Below the pieces are notes generated by a model that searched no databases, was not told where the DNA came from, and was given only the letters and a program-made list of their open reading frames with translations. Positions 1-9,469 of a stretch of 64,000 nt of DNA are shown in pieces. Both the position numbers and the translations under genes were made by a program. The stretch comes from Clostridiaceae bacterium. GTDB lineage: Bacteria; Bacillota; Clostridia; Saccharofermentanales; DTU023. The stretch spans positions 62,001-126,000 of the forward strand of contig DUVN01000010.1 of NCBI GenBank assembly GCA_012841015.1, given 5' to 3'. Numbering within the stretch: position 1 is the stretch's first letter; each line of letters opens with the position of its first letter.

Positions 1-2
1 TG

Positions 3-146
3 CGCGTATACGCTGATGTGGAACATCTGCCACGCGTACAAAATGGCCTCGGTATCGCGATCATCTCGACTTCAAAGGGCGTGATGACCGATAAGATCGC
101 TCGTCGTAGTCGAATCGGCGGCGAGGTGCTAGCGTTTGTCTGGTAG
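3..146 (+). CDS. rpsH: 30S ribosomal protein S8, C-terminal part
   Basis: Only the last 47 codons are inside the window; the 5' end is cut by the window edge. The tail contains the typical S8 ending [14 protein letters not shown] followed by [10 protein letters not shown] and a TAG stop. S8 binds 16S rRNA early in small-subunit assembly. It precedes rplF as expected for a spc operon. Confidence 0.95.
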   Translation, partial: RVYADVEHLPRVQNGLGIAIISTSKGVMTDKIARRSRIGGEVLAFVW

Positions 147-208
147 ACCAAGCGCTAGCCACTCTGAAAAGGGCGAATGCCCTCAATCTTAAGAGCAGGA
201 GGAAAATC

Positions 209-748
209 ATGTCAAGAATTGGCAAAATGCCGATCGTAATCCCCGATGGCATCAAGGTCGAAATCATCGACGGTCATGTCGTAGTGAGCAAGGGACAAGA
301 GTCGCTTTCACAGGCGATTCTCCCCGGTATCACTGTCACGATCGAAGGCGGTCAGGTGCTCGTACGACGCGAGAACGATACGCGACAAACGCGTTCACTC
401 CATGGTCTAACGCGCTCCCTGATCAATAACATGGTTGTCGGTCTGGATAAGGGATTCACGAAAAACTTAGAAATACAAGGTGTTGGGTACCGTGCAATGA
501 AAGAGGGGAATAAGCTCATCATGAATCTCGGTTATTCGCACCCGGTCATATTTGAAGAGCCTGAAGGCATCACGTTTGAGCTCGCTTCACCGACGCGAAT
601 CGCCGTCAAAGGGGCAGATAAGCAGCTCGTCGGCGAGATGGCCGCGAAGATTCGCGCATCGCGTCCGCCTGATGCGTATAAAGGCAAAGGTGTTCGGTAT
701 GCCGGTGAGGTATTACGCCTCAAGGTCGGTAAATCCGGTGTTAGGTAA
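209..748 (+). CDS. rplF: 50S ribosomal protein L6
   Basis: A 179-residue protein of normal L6 length. It starts MSRIGKMPI and ends with the family signature PPDAYKGKGVRYAGE. Two alpha/beta L6 domains are expected. L6 sits near the factor-binding region of the large subunit. The ATG is preceded by AGGAGG, which fixes the start. It lies 62 bp after rpsH and 12 bp before rplR in the spc operon. Confidence 0.97.
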   Translation: MSRIGKMPIVIPDGIKVEIIDGHVVVSKGQESLSQAILPGITVTIEGGQVLVRRENDTRQTRSLHGLTRSLINNMVVGLDKGFTKNLEIQGVGYRAMKEGNKLIMNLGYSHPVIFEEPEGITFELASPTRIAVKGADKQLVGEMAAKIRASRPPDAYKGKGVRYAGEVLRLKVGKSGVR

Positions 749-760
749 GGAGCGTGAACG

Positions 761-1129
761 ATGATTAAGAAAGAACCACGCAATGTAATCCGCCGTCGTC
801 GCCACGCACGAGTCCGCAGGCACGTGCATGGAACGGCTGAACGTCCGAGGCTGAATGTGTTCAGGAGTACGTCTCACATCTATGCGCAAATCATTGATGA
901 CGTCTCTCACCGCACACTAGTCGCTGCATCGACACTCGATCCTTCGATTAAGTCGGAGATCAGTTATGGTGGAAATATTGAGGCGGCAAAAGCTGTCGGT
1001 AAGCTGATCGCCGAGCGCGCGCTCGAAGCAGACATTAAGACAGTTGTCTTCGATCGCGGTGGTTATAAGTATCACGGACGTGTCGCCGCGCTGGCCGATG
1101 CCGCGCGCGAAGCCGGACTCAGTTTTTAG
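761..1129 (+). CDS. rplR: 50S ribosomal protein L18
   Basis: A 122-residue 5S rRNA-binding protein. The basic N-terminus (residues 5-25) is followed by [20 protein letters not shown] and the C-terminal [20 protein letters not shown], both typical of L18. AAGGAG stands just before the ATG. It forms part of the central protuberance with 5S rRNA. Confidence 0.97.
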   Translation: MIKKEPRNVIRRRRHARVRRHVHGTAERPRLNVFRSTSHIYAQIIDDVSHRTLVAASTLDPSIKSEISYGGNIEAAKAVGKLIAERALEADIKTVVFDRGGYKYHGRVAALADAAREAGLSF

Positions 1130-1142
1130 GGGAGTGGCAATC

Positions 1143-1676
1143 ATGAGAAGAGATAACAAAGATCGCAGAGATCGTGATAAAAGAGAAGAGAGAGACCGCG
1201 AGAATGAACTTCAAGAACGCGTGATCCATATTGGGCGTGTCGCTAAAACGGTCAAAGGTGGACGTAATTTCCGTTTCACGGCACTTGTCGTCGTTGGAGA
1301 TGGCGCTGGCCGTGTTGGAAAAGGTCTTGGCAAATCGGCTGAAATTCCCGAAGCGATTCGCAAGGGAATTGAAGATGCCAAACGCAATATGATTGAAGTA
1401 GCGACATATAAAGACACAATCCCTTATCAAGTGACGGGTCGTTTCGGTGCTGCTCGTGTGCTGTTAAAGCCAGCGAGCGCAGGTACCGGTGTCATAGCAG
1501 GTGGAGCCGTCCGTGCTGTCTGTGAGCTGGCTGGCATTAAGGACATCCGCACGAAATCTTTAGGAAGTCCGAATCCGAATAATATTGTCAATGCGACGAT
1601 TGAAGGACTGAAGTCACTGCGTACGCTCGAAGAAGTTGCGGAGATACGCGGTAGGAACCCGCGTGAAATTTTGTAA
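1143..1676 (+). CDS. rpsE: 30S ribosomal protein S5
   Basis: A 177-residue protein. An unusually charged N-terminal tail (roughly residues 2-25, almost all R, K, D, E, N) precedes the S5 core with [12 protein letters not shown] and [14 protein letters not shown] chose ATG at 1143, after the GGGGAG site at about 1129-1134, rather than upstream in-frame codons that overlap rplR. S5 acts in decoding accuracy on the 30S. The next gene follows after 13 bp. Confidence 0.96.
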   Translation: MRRDNKDRRDRDKREERDRENELQERVIHIGRVAKTVKGGRNFRFTALVVVGDGAGRVGKGLGKSAEIPEAIRKGIEDAKRNMIEVATYKDTIPYQVTGRFGAARVLLKPASAGTGVIAGGAVRAVCELAGIKDIRTKSLGSPNPNNIVNATIEGLKSLRTLEEVAEIRGRNPREIL

Positions 1677-1689
1677 TAAGGAGGGTGAC

Positions 1690-1890
1690 ATGGCTCAATT
1701 GAAAGTTACTCTGCTCAAGAGCACCAATAACGCCCGCAAAAAGCATAAGGCGACGGTGCAGGCGCTCGGTTTGAGAAAGATAGGGCAGACAGTCATCCAT
1801 CAGGACAACGAGGCGATCCGAGGCATGGTGCACCATGTTCGCCATCTCGTTGTCTGTGAACCGTACGAAGGAGGAGACGATGAAGCTTAA
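1690..1890 (+). CDS. rpmD: 50S ribosomal protein L30
   Basis: A small protein of 66 residues beginning [11 protein letters not shown], with the L30 pattern [20 protein letters not shown]. The start is the ATG after AAGGAGGGTGAC. The C-terminus carries a short acidic extension (GGDDEA). Its last codons contain the ribosome binding site and start of rplO, so the two genes overlap by 11 bp and are probably translationally coupled. Confidence 0.94.
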   Translation: MAQLKVTLLKSTNNARKKHKATVQALGLRKIGQTVIHQDNEAIRGMVHHVRHLVVCEPYEGGDDEA

Positions 1891-2329
1891 TGATCTGAGT
1901 CCTGTTCCCGGCTCGAACAGAAAAGCATCGAGAGTCGGACGCGGGAGAGGTTCCGGCAGTGGTAAGACTGCTGGCCGAGGAACGAAAGGCCAAAAATCAC
2001 GTTCAGGCGGCGGTGTTCGTCCGCAGTTTGAAGGTGGGCAGATGCCTCTATATCGCCGACTCCCGAAGCGCGGCTTTAATAATAAACGTTTTGCAAAACA
2101 TTACATTACCGTCAATGTCGGCGATCTGATGCGCATGGAAGAGGGTTCTTTAGTCGATGCCGCTTCTTTGGCAGAGGCTGGTATCATCTCGCTCCCGAAG
2201 GTCAATGATGGCCTCAAAGTGCTGGGCAACGGCGAGCTGACGATTAAACTCAATGTGAAAGCGAATGCTTTTACCGCCACGGCCAAAGAAAAAATAGAAA
2301 AGGCCGGGGGTACTTGTGAGGTAATCTGA
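1880..2329 (+). CDS. rplO: 50S ribosomal protein L15
   Basis: A 149-residue protein starting [12 protein letters not shown]. The glycine- and arginine-rich N-terminal tail (residues 15-50, including [20 protein letters not shown]) is the classic L15 rRNA-binding extension. The start overlaps the end of rpmD, with a GAAGGAGGAG site in the upstream gene. secY begins 1 bp after the stop, the usual pairing. Confidence 0.96.
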   Translation: MKLNDLSPVPGSNRKASRVGRGRGSGSGKTAGRGTKGQKSRSGGGVRPQFEGGQMPLYRRLPKRGFNNKRFAKHYITVNVGDLMRMEEGSLVDAASLAEAGIISLPKVNDGLKVLGNGELTIKLNVKANAFTATAKEKIEKAGGTCEVI

Positions 2330-2330
2330 C

Positions 2331-3623
2331 ATGGGTAGCATGCTTCAGACCTTGGTAAATGCTTGGAAAATTCCTGACCTTCGGAAGAAACTCCAATTTA
2401 CGCTTGTCGCGATTCTCATCTACCGTCTCGGGACGGCCGTCCCGACGCCGATGATCGACAGTGCAGCATTTGCTGATCTCGTCGAACGCTTCGGGCAGCT
2501 CGGTCAGTTTCTCGACATTATTTCAGGCGGCGCGTTCAAGTCGGTCTCTGTGCTGGCGCTCGGAATTTCGCCTTATATCAACGCATCGATCATTATGCAG
2601 CTTTTGACGTTTGCTATTCCTGCGCTTGAACGCATGTCGAAGGAGGGCGAAGTCGGACAGAAAAAAATCCAAAAGATCACGCGCTTTGTCACGCTCGCCC
2701 TTTCCCTTATCATGGCAACATCGTACGCTCTGATGACGAAAGGAGCGACGACACCTGGTGTCCCCGAGTGGCTGAGCCTGACGATTGTGATTTTGAGTTT
2801 CGCTGCCGGTGCGTCGTTTGTCGTCTGGCTCGGCGAACAAATCGATGCGCGCGGCGTCGGAAATGGTATTTCGCTCATCATCTTTATCGGAATTGCAAGC
2901 CGCCTGCCGAGTGGGGCTAAAACGCTGTTTATATATTTTCAGGCCTTGACTACGATGAAAAGTATTTTCCTCGCGATCGGTCTCGTCTTACTCGTCGCCC
3001 TCGTCTTCGTGGCGATCATCACAATCGTCGTTTTCGTACAGAGTGCTGAGAGAAGGATCCCGGTGCAATATACGAAGCGCGTCGTCGGGCGCAAAATCTA
3101 CGGCGGTCAGAGTACGTATCTACCGATTAAGGTCAACCAGTCAGGTGTTCTTCCGGTCATCTTTGCGATGTCGGTCCTAATGGTTCCATCAACGATCGCT
3201 TCGTTTACCGGTGGTCAAGGGAAATTCGCGCAATGGTTGATCAATTTCAATCAGAATCCTCTGTACTACGTCGTCTATCCGATTATGATCATCGCTTTTA
3301 CGTTCTTCTACGCGACGATCAGTTTCAACCCCATCGATATCGCTAGCAACTTACAGAAGAACGGTGGATACATTCTCGGCATTCGTCCGGGACGTCCTAC
3401 GGCTGAATTTGTCGGTAGGACGGCGCGCCGCCTCAATTGGTTCGAATCGTTGTTTCTCGCTGTGCTAGTCTTGATGCCTTCAGTGCTTGGAATGATCACG
3501 GGTGTGGAAGGTATCTGGTTTGGCGGTACAGCTGTTCTGATCTTAGTCGGTGTCGCGATGGATATAGTGAATCAGCTAGAAGCGCAGATGCTCATGCGCC
3601 ACTACAAGGGTTTCCTTGATTGA
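2331..3623 (+). CDS. secY: Preprotein translocase subunit SecY
   Basis: A 430-residue polytopic membrane protein, the pore of the SecYEG channel for export and membrane insertion. It contains the SecY signatures SVLALGISPYINASIIMQLL (about residues 73-92) and QSAERRIPVQY near residue 245. About ten hydrophobic segments can be counted. ATG codons at 2331 and 2340 are both possible; the first is 1 bp from the rplO stop. adk follows with a short gap. Confidence 0.97.
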   Translation: MGSMLQTLVNAWKIPDLRKKLQFTLVAILIYRLGTAVPTPMIDSAAFADLVERFGQLGQFLDIISGGAFKSVSVLALGISPYINASIIMQLLTFAIPALERMSKEGEVGQKKIQKITRFVTLALSLIMATSYALMTKGATTPGVPEWLSLTIVILSFAAGASFVVWLGEQIDARGVGNGISLIIFIGIASRLPSGAKTLFIYFQALTTMKSIFLAIGLVLLVALVFVAIITIVVFVQSAERRIPVQYTKRVVGRKIYGGQSTYLPIKVNQSGVLPVIFAMSVLMVPSTIASFTGGQGKFAQWLINFNQNPLYYVVYPIMIIAFTFFYATISFNPIDIASNLQKNGGYILGIRPGRPTAEFVGRTARRLNWFESLFLAVLVLMPSVLGMITGVEGIWFGGTAVLILVGVAMDIVNQLEAQMLMRHYKGFLD

Positions 3624-3636
3624 TGAGGTAGTCACC

Positions 3637-4299
3637 ATGAGTAAGCGACTGATTTTATTGGGTGCACCGGGAAGCGGTAAAGGTACTTGGTCAAAGATTA
3701 TCTCTGATGAAAAAGGTTTGGCTCATATCGCGACGGGTGATCTGTTCCGAGCCGAACTTACCGCTGAGACACCGCTCGGACGTGAAGTCAAGTCCTTCAT
3801 GGAACAGGGCGCTCTCGTACCTGACGAACTGACAATACAGCTCGTTGAAAAGGCGCTGACAGATGAGAGTGCCGTTAACGGGTTTGTCCTCGACGGATTC
3901 CCGCGGACGATTCCGCAGGCAGAGGCATTAGCGACGATGCTAGAGAAGCGCGATAAGGCAATCGATATGGTGATCAACCTCGTCATCGACGAAAGCATCC
4001 TCATTGAGCGGACACTCTCGCGCCTCGTGTGCATCAAGTGCGGTCAGCCTTACAATACACAAAACATGGCGCCTTCCGTAGAAGGAACGTGCGATCATTG
4101 TGGTGGAGACGTTGTGCACCGCAGTGATGACACGGAAGAGACGCTCAGAAAGCGCTTAGAAGCCTATCGCAAGAGCACGGCACCCCTGATCGATTACTAC
4201 AGAGCACGCGATCTGCTCGTTACGTTTTCAAACGATGGTCCTCCGAGCGATGAGATGCGCCGTCGACTTTTTTCCATCATAGATGGAGCTAAGGGGTAG
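3637..4299 (+). CDS. adk: Adenylate kinase, zinc-lid type
   Basis: A 220-residue enzyme converting ATP + AMP to 2 ADP in the cytoplasm. The P-loop LLGAPGSGKGT is at residues 5-15, the AMP-binding LDGFPRT lies mid-protein, and the lid has CIKCGQ and CDHCGG, a four-cysteine zinc site as in Gram-positive bacteria. I start at ATG 3637, behind TGAGGT, rather than at the in-frame TTG at 3616 that overlaps secY. The residue after GKGT is W where Q is more common. Confidence 0.96.
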   Translation: MSKRLILLGAPGSGKGTWSKIISDEKGLAHIATGDLFRAELTAETPLGREVKSFMEQGALVPDELTIQLVEKALTDESAVNGFVLDGFPRTIPQAEALATMLEKRDKAIDMVINLVIDESILIERTLSRLVCIKCGQPYNTQNMAPSVEGTCDHCGGDVVHRSDDTEETLRKRLEAYRKSTAPLIDYYRARDLLVTFSNDGPPSDEMRRRLFSIIDGAKG

Positions 4300-4301
4300 G
4301 C

Positions 4302-5063
4302 ATGATCCGGATCAAGTCCCGTGAAGAAATTCTCAGGATGAGAAAACCTGGTGCCGTCGTCGCATCGGTCTTTGAGGCGATAGCTCCCATGATGAGGTCG
4401 GGGATATCGACTGGTGACATCGATCGAATTGCGCATCGAGTCATCGTTGATGCAGGAGCGACACCGTCCTTTCTCGGTTACGGCGGGCCGGAGGTCAGAC
4501 CGTTCCCGGCGGCAACGTGTATCTCTATCGACGAAGAAGTCGTTCATGGGATCCCGAGTGACGACCGCTTCTTGGAAGACGGCATGGTCGTCTCCGTCGA
4601 TGTTGGAGCATACCTTGACGGATTTCACGCTGACGCGGCGAGAACGTACATTATCGGTGACGTGCCACCTCGTGTAAAAGAACTCGTTGAGGTGACGGAA
4701 GAAGCTTTTTGGAAAGGGCTTGAGCAGGCTTTTCCAGGTAACAGGATCGGCGATATTTCGGCGGCTGTGCAGGAACACTGCGAGTCGCACGGATTTGGTA
4801 TTATCCGTGTGCTGACAGGCCACGGAGTTGGAAGGGAACTGCACGAGTCGCCTAATTTGCCGAACTACGGCAGGAGAGGGCGCGGGCTGAGGCTCCAAGC
4901 CGGTATGACGCTTGCTCTTGAACCAATGGTGACGCTTGGCTCTTACGACGTGGTACTGACATCGAATGAATGGACATTTGTGACGGTGGACGGGCAACCG
5001 TCTGCACACTACGAGAACTCATTTGCCATTACAAACAAAGGGCCTGTCGTCCTGACAGTGTAG
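4302..5063 (+). CDS. map: Methionine aminopeptidase, type I
   Basis: A 253-residue enzyme that removes N-terminal methionine from nascent proteins. Metal ligands are visible in order: D in SVDVGAY, D in HADAARTY, H in GHGVGRELHE, E in LALEPMV and E in HYENSFAI. It starts 2 bp after adk, a standard adk-map pair. Length is normal for class Ia without an N-terminal extension. Confidence 0.96.
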   Translation: MIRIKSREEILRMRKPGAVVASVFEAIAPMMRSGISTGDIDRIAHRVIVDAGATPSFLGYGGPEVRPFPAATCISIDEEVVHGIPSDDRFLEDGMVVSVDVGAYLDGFHADAARTYIIGDVPPRVKELVEVTEEAFWKGLEQAFPGNRIGDISAAVQEHCESHGFGIIRVLTGHGVGRELHESPNLPNYGRRGRGLRLQAGMTLALEPMVTLGSYDVVLTSNEWTFVTVDGQPSAHYENSFAITNKGPVVLTV

Positions 5064-5082
5064 CTCTGAGATCGGGCAGGCA

Positions 5083-5439
5083 ATGAGTGAATGCGACAAA
5101 GTCGTGGCGTATCAGCTACCGGCAAAGTATGTGCCTGGCATGGTCGTCCGATCACGAGCCGGACACGATAGAGGACGTCTGTACATTGTCGTTAGAGTTG
5201 AGTCGGAGGATTATCTTCTCCTGACAGACGGCAAAAAGAGAGCGCTTGCCAATGCGAAACGTAAGAACACAAAGCACGTTCAAGCCGTTGGGCATGCGAT
5301 AACTTCGCAGGAATTGGCGGAGACACTTCGCCGGAAGACTTGTGATAGAGAGCGAGATACGTACATCCGACAACTGATTCGCGTATGGGAAGAGACGTGT
5401 GCACCGGTTCAAAAGAGTAAGAGCTCATCGGAGGAGTAG
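5083..5439 (+). CDS. KOW-domain RNA-binding protein (L14e-like)
   Basis: A 118-residue protein. The N-terminal half has the KOW pattern PGMVVRSRAGHDRGRLYIVV followed by LLLTDGKKRALANAKRKN. The C-terminal half is charged, helical-looking and low in complexity at the end (KSKSSSEE). Clostridia commonly carry such a small KOW protein between map and infA; a role in binding rRNA or the ribosome is inferred from family and position only. Its stop codon directly abuts the infA start. Confidence 0.8.
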   Translation: MSECDKVVAYQLPAKYVPGMVVRSRAGHDRGRLYIVVRVESEDYLLLTDGKKRALANAKRKNTKHVQAVGHAITSQELAETLRRKTCDRERDTYIRQLIRVWEETCAPVQKSKSSSEE

Positions 5440-5658
5440 ATGCCGAAAGAAGATAAAATTGAAGTTAAGGGAGTCGTTGTTGACGCTATGCCGAACGCCG
5501 TTTTCCGTGTAAGGCTTGAAAACGGATTCGAAGTGATTGCCCATATCTCGGGTAAGTTGCGACAGAACTACATTAAGATCCTTACAGGTGACCATGTTAC
5601 TGTCGAGCTGTCGCCGTATGATTTGACGAGAGGGCGTATCACTTGGCGCTCAAAATGA
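5440..5658 (+). CDS. infA: Translation initiation factor IF-1
   Basis: A 72-residue single OB-fold protein starting [13 protein letters not shown], with [20 protein letters not shown] and a C-terminal [13 protein letters not shown]-1 occupies the 30S A site during initiation. GGAGGAG of the upstream gene's 3' end serves as the ribosome binding site, implying coupling with the KOW gene. Confidence 0.97.
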   Translation: MPKEDKIEVKGVVVDAMPNAVFRVRLENGFEVIAHISGKLRQNYIKILTGDHVTVELSPYDLTRGRITWRSK

Positions 5659-5664
5659 AGTAAC

Positions 5665-5693
5665 TTGCATTTTACAACGTATCGCGTTAGAAT
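5665..5693 (+). promoter_or_regulatory. Internal sigma-70-type promoter before rpmJ
   Basis: TTGCAT at 5665-5670 and TAGAAT at 5688-5693 are separated by exactly 17 bp, in the 78-bp gap between infA and rpmJ. This would let rpmJ to rplQ be transcribed independently of the upstream genes. The short inverted repeat CTGTGT/ACACAG lies just downstream. Seen in sequence; activity is inferred. Confidence 0.6.
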
Positions 5694-5736
5694 TATAAGC
5701 TGTGTGTGTTGACACAGAACACAAAGGAGGAGAACC

Positions 5737-5850
5737 ATGAAAGTTAGACCTTCGGTCAAACCAATCTGCGAAAAATGCCGTGTGATCAAGCGCCGTGGGC
5801 GTGTCATGGTAATCTGCAGTGACCCGAAACATAAACAGAGACAAGGCTAA
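5737..5850 (+). CDS. rpmJ: 50S ribosomal protein L36
   Basis: A 37-residue protein, [14 protein letters not shown] and onwards, with the CxxC ... C ... H zinc ligands (CEKC, VICSD, KHKQRQG) of the zinc-binding L36 type. AAAGGAGGAG precedes the ATG. It sits between infA and rpsM as in most Firmicutes. Confidence 0.97.
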   Translation: MKVRPSVKPICEKCRVIKRRGRVMVICSDPKHKQRQG

Positions 5851-5957
5851 ACGTTGCGTCTCGCTTTGCGATAATTGGCGGCATGGGATTCGTGACGCAT
5901 CGTCAAAAACCAACGTCGCTTATGATAAGCCATACGAGCATATATTGGAGGTAGCGA

Positions 5958-6326
5958 ATGGCACGTATTGCCGGGGTAGATTTGCCCAATGATAAACGCG
6001 TTGAGATCGGCCTAACCGCCATTTACGGCATCGGTCGCTCACGATCAAATGAAATCCTCGCGGCGGCTGAAGTCAGCCCCGATACGCGTGTCCGTGATTT
6101 AACGGATGATGAGATCACGCGTATCCGTGAGGTGATGGAACACCATTACATCGTTGAGGGTGACCTGCGCCGTGAGCGCGCAATGAATATCAAGCGCCTG
6201 TCGGAGATCGGCTGTTATCGCGGTCGCCGTCATCGCACTGGTTTGCCAGTGAGGGGACAGCGCACGCGTACGAACGCGAGAACGCGCAAAGGCCCGAGAC
6301 GCACGATGGCGAAGAAAAAGAGATAA
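5958..6326 (+). CDS. rpsM: 30S ribosomal protein S13
   Basis: A 122-residue protein starting [20 protein letters not shown]. The C-terminal [20 protein letters not shown] is the S13 tail that contacts P-site tRNA. TTGGAGG precedes the ATG. The 107-bp gap after rpmJ holds no other gene that I can see. Confidence 0.97.
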   Translation: MARIAGVDLPNDKRVEIGLTAIYGIGRSRSNEILAAAEVSPDTRVRDLTDDEITRIREVMEHHYIVEGDLRRERAMNIKRLSEIGCYRGRRHRTGLPVRGQRTRTNARTRKGPRRTMAKKKR

Positions 6327-6338
6327 GGAGGACGAACC

Positions 6339-6740
6339 GTGGCTAGAAAAGGTGGACGTCCAGTAGCAAGAACGAGAAGACGTGACCGGAAGAATGTCGA
6401 GCGCGGACATGCGCATATCCGTTCGTCCTTTAACAACACGATTGTAACGATCACTGATCCTGTCGGCAACGTGATTTCCTGGTCGAGTTCCGGGGCACAA
6501 GGCATGAAAGGTTCGCGTAAGGGAACTCCGTTTGCGGCACAGTTGGCAGCAGAGACTGCAGCTCGTAAAGCCGTTGAGCATGGTATGAAGACAGTTGAAG
6601 TGTACGTGCGCGGTCCTGGATCAGGTCGTGAGTCTGCGATACGTGCACTCGCGACAGGCGGCCTTGAGATTGTCTTGATCAAAGATGTGACGCCGATCCC
6701 ACATAACGGGTGTCGCCCGCCCAAACGCAGAAGAGTTTAA
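6339..6740 (+). CDS. rpsK: 30S ribosomal protein S11
   Basis: A 133-residue protein with a GTG start behind AAGGAGGAC. It has the S11 pattern [15 protein letters not shown] and ends [13 protein letters not shown], typical of the family. S11 lies on the 30S platform near the Shine-Dalgarno helix. Spacing to both neighbours is under 20 bp. Confidence 0.97.
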   Translation: MARKGGRPVARTRRRDRKNVERGHAHIRSSFNNTIVTITDPVGNVISWSSSGAQGMKGSRKGTPFAAQLAAETAARKAVEHGMKTVEVYVRGPGSGRESAIRALATGGLEIVLIKDVTPIPHNGCRPPKRRRV

Positions 6741-6755
6741 TAGGAGACAGGAAGC

Positions 6756-7337
6756 ATGGCTAAAGATCGATCACCCATTCTGAAACGAGCCCGTTCGCTC
6801 GATATCGCACCTCAGATGTTGGGAATCAATAAAAAATCTAGAAGAAACCCGAAACAATCGCGTCGGAAAGAAGGCGAGTACGGTCGTCAGCTTAAAGCGA
6901 AACAATCGGTCAAGTTTATATACGGTGTATTGGAAAAGCAATTCCGTAACACATACGATCGCGCGACGAAAATGCCCGGTAAGAGCGGTGAAAATTTGCT
7001 GAAGCTCTTAGAGCTCAGACTCGACAATGTCGTCTACCGCATGGGATTTACGTCGACACGGGCTCAGGCTCGTCAGCTGATCAATCACGGACATTTCAAC
7101 TTGAATGGTCATCGCGCGAGTATTCCTTCAATGACGGTGTCTCCCGGTGATGTGGTTGCTGTCCGTGACAATTCGCGCAGTGTGAAAGTCTTCGAAGATT
7201 TGCCGAATACGATCGTTCCGAACTGGATGACGTTTGATTCTGCTGCGCTCAAGGGCACAATTCTTAGAGTTCCTGAGCGTGAAGAAATTGATACCCCCGT
7301 CGAAGAAACGCTAATCGTCGAGTTCTACTCGAAGTAA
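6756..7337 (+). CDS. rpsD: 30S ribosomal protein S4, cysteine-free form
   Basis: A 193-residue primary 16S rRNA-binding protein with an S4 RNA-binding domain at about residues 86-150 (LELRLDNVVYRMGF, ARQLINHGHFNLNG). The N-terminus has no cysteines, so it is the zinc-independent form. It lies directly upstream of rpoA; in Firmicutes S4 is often encoded elsewhere, so its place here follows the alpha-operon order. Confidence 0.95.
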   Translation: MAKDRSPILKRARSLDIAPQMLGINKKSRRNPKQSRRKEGEYGRQLKAKQSVKFIYGVLEKQFRNTYDRATKMPGKSGENLLKLLELRLDNVVYRMGFTSTRAQARQLINHGHFNLNGHRASIPSMTVSPGDVVAVRDNSRSVKVFEDLPNTIVPNWMTFDSAALKGTILRVPEREEIDTPVEETLIVEFYSK

Positions 7338-7377
7338 TTGGCATGTCTGTTGGAGCAGCACGACCTTGGAGGCTCAC

Positions 7378-8331
7378 ATGTTTGAAGTCAAAAATACACA
7401 TATTGAATACAAGACACACTCAGAAGATGAATCGTACGGGCTTTTCGTCGCTGAACCACTCGAGCGCGGTTACGGTATCACGTTAGGTAACGCGCTTCGC
7501 CGTGTATTGCTCTCGTCCTTGCCGGGTTGCGCTGTGACATCGATCCGTATCGAAGGAGTCTTTCAGGAATACTCGACTATTCCCGGCGTGATTGAAGATG
7601 TGACGGAGATTTTGCTGAATATCAAGCAAATACGTGCGAGATTGAGCGTACCTGGACCGAAGACAGTCTTCATCAATAAGGAAGCTAGTTATTCAGGTCC
7701 TGTCCGTGCCGGTGAATTTATCCAGAGCGATGAACTTGAAATTATCAATCCCGACCTTATCATCGCTCATATGAACGGAGAAGGCCCTCTTTTCATGGGA
7801 CTGACGTTTAATTCAGGCATCGGATATAGGAGCGCCGAGCAGAACAAAGACGCCAATGCGCCGATCGGTGTCATTCCGATTGACAGCATCTTTACACCGA
7901 TTCGTAAGGTCAACTACCACGTCGAAGATACACGTGTCGGCCAAGTGACCGACTATGATAAGCTGACGCTTGAAGTCTGGACAGATGGGACGATTACTGC
8001 GGAAGACGCGCTGGCGAAGGCTTCCGAGATATTAATTGGGCATCTCAACCTTTTCTTATCAATGACACATGATAAGTCTGTACCTGAGCCCGAGCCGCTT
8101 CACATTGATGAGAAAGAGAAAAGCATCTACGATGCACCGATCGAGGAGTTAAGATTTTCAACGCGCATTTTTAACTCGTTGAAGCGCGCAGACATCCACA
8201 CCGTCGCTGACCTTGTCGCAAAATCATACGACGATTTGATGAAAGTCAGAAATCTCGGGACGACATCACTCGCTGAGCTCGTTGAGAAGCTGTCCGCACT
8301 CGATCTCAAATTGGCAGACCCTGAAGATTAG
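7378..8331 (+). CDS. rpoA: RNA polymerase alpha subunit
   Basis: A 317-residue subunit that scaffolds RNA polymerase assembly and contacts upstream promoter DNA and activators. The N-terminal domain shows [19 protein letters not shown]; the C-terminal domain (about residue 245 on) has [19 protein letters not shown] and [12 protein letters not shown]. The ATG at 7378 sits behind TTGGAGG, so the in-frame TTG at 7366 is not the start. Confidence 0.97.
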   Translation: MFEVKNTHIEYKTHSEDESYGLFVAEPLERGYGITLGNALRRVLLSSLPGCAVTSIRIEGVFQEYSTIPGVIEDVTEILLNIKQIRARLSVPGPKTVFINKEASYSGPVRAGEFIQSDELEIINPDLIIAHMNGEGPLFMGLTFNSGIGYRSAEQNKDANAPIGVIPIDSIFTPIRKVNYHVEDTRVGQVTDYDKLTLEVWTDGTITAEDALAKASEILIGHLNLFLSMTHDKSVPEPEPLHIDEKEKSIYDAPIEELRFSTRIFNSLKRADIHTVADLVAKSYDDLMKVRNLGTTSLAELVEKLSALDLKLADPED

Positions 8332-8351
8332 GAAAAAAGGAGTACCAACTC

Positions 8352-8876
8352 ATGGCAGGATATAGAAGACTCAGCCAAAAGACGGCTGCGAGAAAATCAA
8401 TGCTGAGAAACCTCGTCACATCACTGATTGTTCACGGCAAAGTGACAACGACTGAGACACGTGCAAAAGAGACGGCACGTATTGCAGAGCAGATTATCTC
8501 GCTTGCTGTTAAAGAGCAGAACAACTTCACAACGAAGACCGTTCTAGTCTCTGCAGCGAAACTAGACGACAAGGGACGCAAAATTCTCCGAACGGCGACT
8601 TCGAAAAACGACCGCAAGTATGATGTCGTCGAGCGCGAGATGAAGACGAAGACAGTACAAGTCGATATGCCTTCGCGACTTGCCGCACGTCGCAGAATGA
8701 TGAACGTGCTCGTCGAGACACGCGATGAAAATGGCAAGCGTGTTAATACAGTTAATCATCTATTTAATACGGTGGCACCACGTTATACGGGGCGTTCCGG
8801 TGGATACACGCGCATCACGAAGCTTGGCCCGCGTCGCGGTGACGCCGCACCGATGGCGATCATTGAGCTCGTATAG
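8352..8876 (+). CDS. rplQ: 50S ribosomal protein L17, long form
   Basis: A 174-residue protein, against about 115-130 for the usual L17. The N-terminal core ([19 protein letters not shown]) and C-terminal core ([20 protein letters not shown]) are normal; extra residues are inserted between them, roughly residues 55-105, rich in K, R and D. AAAAAGGAG precedes the ATG. It is the last gene of the alpha operon. Confidence 0.95.
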   Translation: MAGYRRLSQKTAARKSMLRNLVTSLIVHGKVTTTETRAKETARIAEQIISLAVKEQNNFTTKTVLVSAAKLDDKGRKILRTATSKNDRKYDVVEREMKTKTVQVDMPSRLAARRRMMNVLVETRDENGKRVNTVNHLFNTVAPRYTGRSGGYTRITKLGPRRGDAAPMAIIELV

Positions 8877-8989
8877 CAATGTCTTGTTCCGTGGAGCTGC
8901 TAGGGAAACATGTACATATTAGGATCGTGGGGCTCGATCAAACGGATTTTGAATCGTTGGTCAAGATAAAGCGCTTAGTATGCTACGTA

Positions 8990-9345
8990 GGTCAAAAATT
9001 CCACTTTAGGTAGACGGGCGCTGCTCAAAGTGTAAAATTTGTCCAAAGACCACCTGACATCGTGCGAAACTGGTCAAAAATTCCACTTTAGGTAGAAAGC
9101 CGTTGCTCAAAGTGTAAATTTTGGCCAAAGGTCACCTGAAATCGCGCGAAACTGGTCAAAAATTCCACTTTAGGTAGAAAGCCGCTGCTCAAGGTGTAAA
9201 ATTTGTCCAAAGACCACCTGAAATCGTGCGATACAGGTCAAAAATTCCACTTTAGGTAGAAAGCCGTTGCTCAAAGTGTAAAAATTGTCCACAACCCGTC
9301 TTGGAATCGCGCGTTGTTGATCAAATAGCAAACTGTAGGTAGATA
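8990..9345. repeat. Tandem array of 82-bp units
   Basis: Four near-identical units begin at 8990, 9072, 9154 and 9236, each exactly 82 bp apart, and a degraded fifth begins near 9319. Each unit opens with GGTCAAAAATTCCACTTTAG. It also carries, in opposite orientation about 34 bp later, a copy of the same motif matching at about 16 of 21 positions (CTCAAAGTGTAAAATTTGTCC in unit 1). The array is therefore alternating inverted motifs. 82 is not a multiple of 3 and no ORF spans it. It fills the gap between rplQ and the ECF genes. Confidence 0.9.
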
Positions 9346-9386
9346 ATTAGTGACTCTCTAAAATATTAGGAGGCTTTCTCGTTCTC

Positions 9387-9425
9387 GCTATCAAAGAGCG
9401 GTTTTGGGATAGCCCCTTTTCTTTT
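9387..9425 (+). terminator. Possible terminator after the repeat array
   Basis: GCTATC (9387-9392) and GATAGC (9408-9413) can pair, followed by CCCCTTTTCTTTT. The loop is long and the stem short, so this is a weak candidate for ending alpha-operon transcription before the ECF genes. Confidence 0.35.
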
Positions 9426-9469
9426 GTATGAGAAGCTATGCAGTGAGTAATTGTTGAAGGAGTTGACTT

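Noticed and set aside
8990-9345. CRISPR array
   Set aside because: The units are contiguous 82-bp copies with no unique spacers, and no cas genes are nearby.
9319-9469. Riboswitch controlling the ECF genes
   Set aside because: The gap holds only the decayed repeat end and a weak hairpin; no aptamer-like structure is visible.
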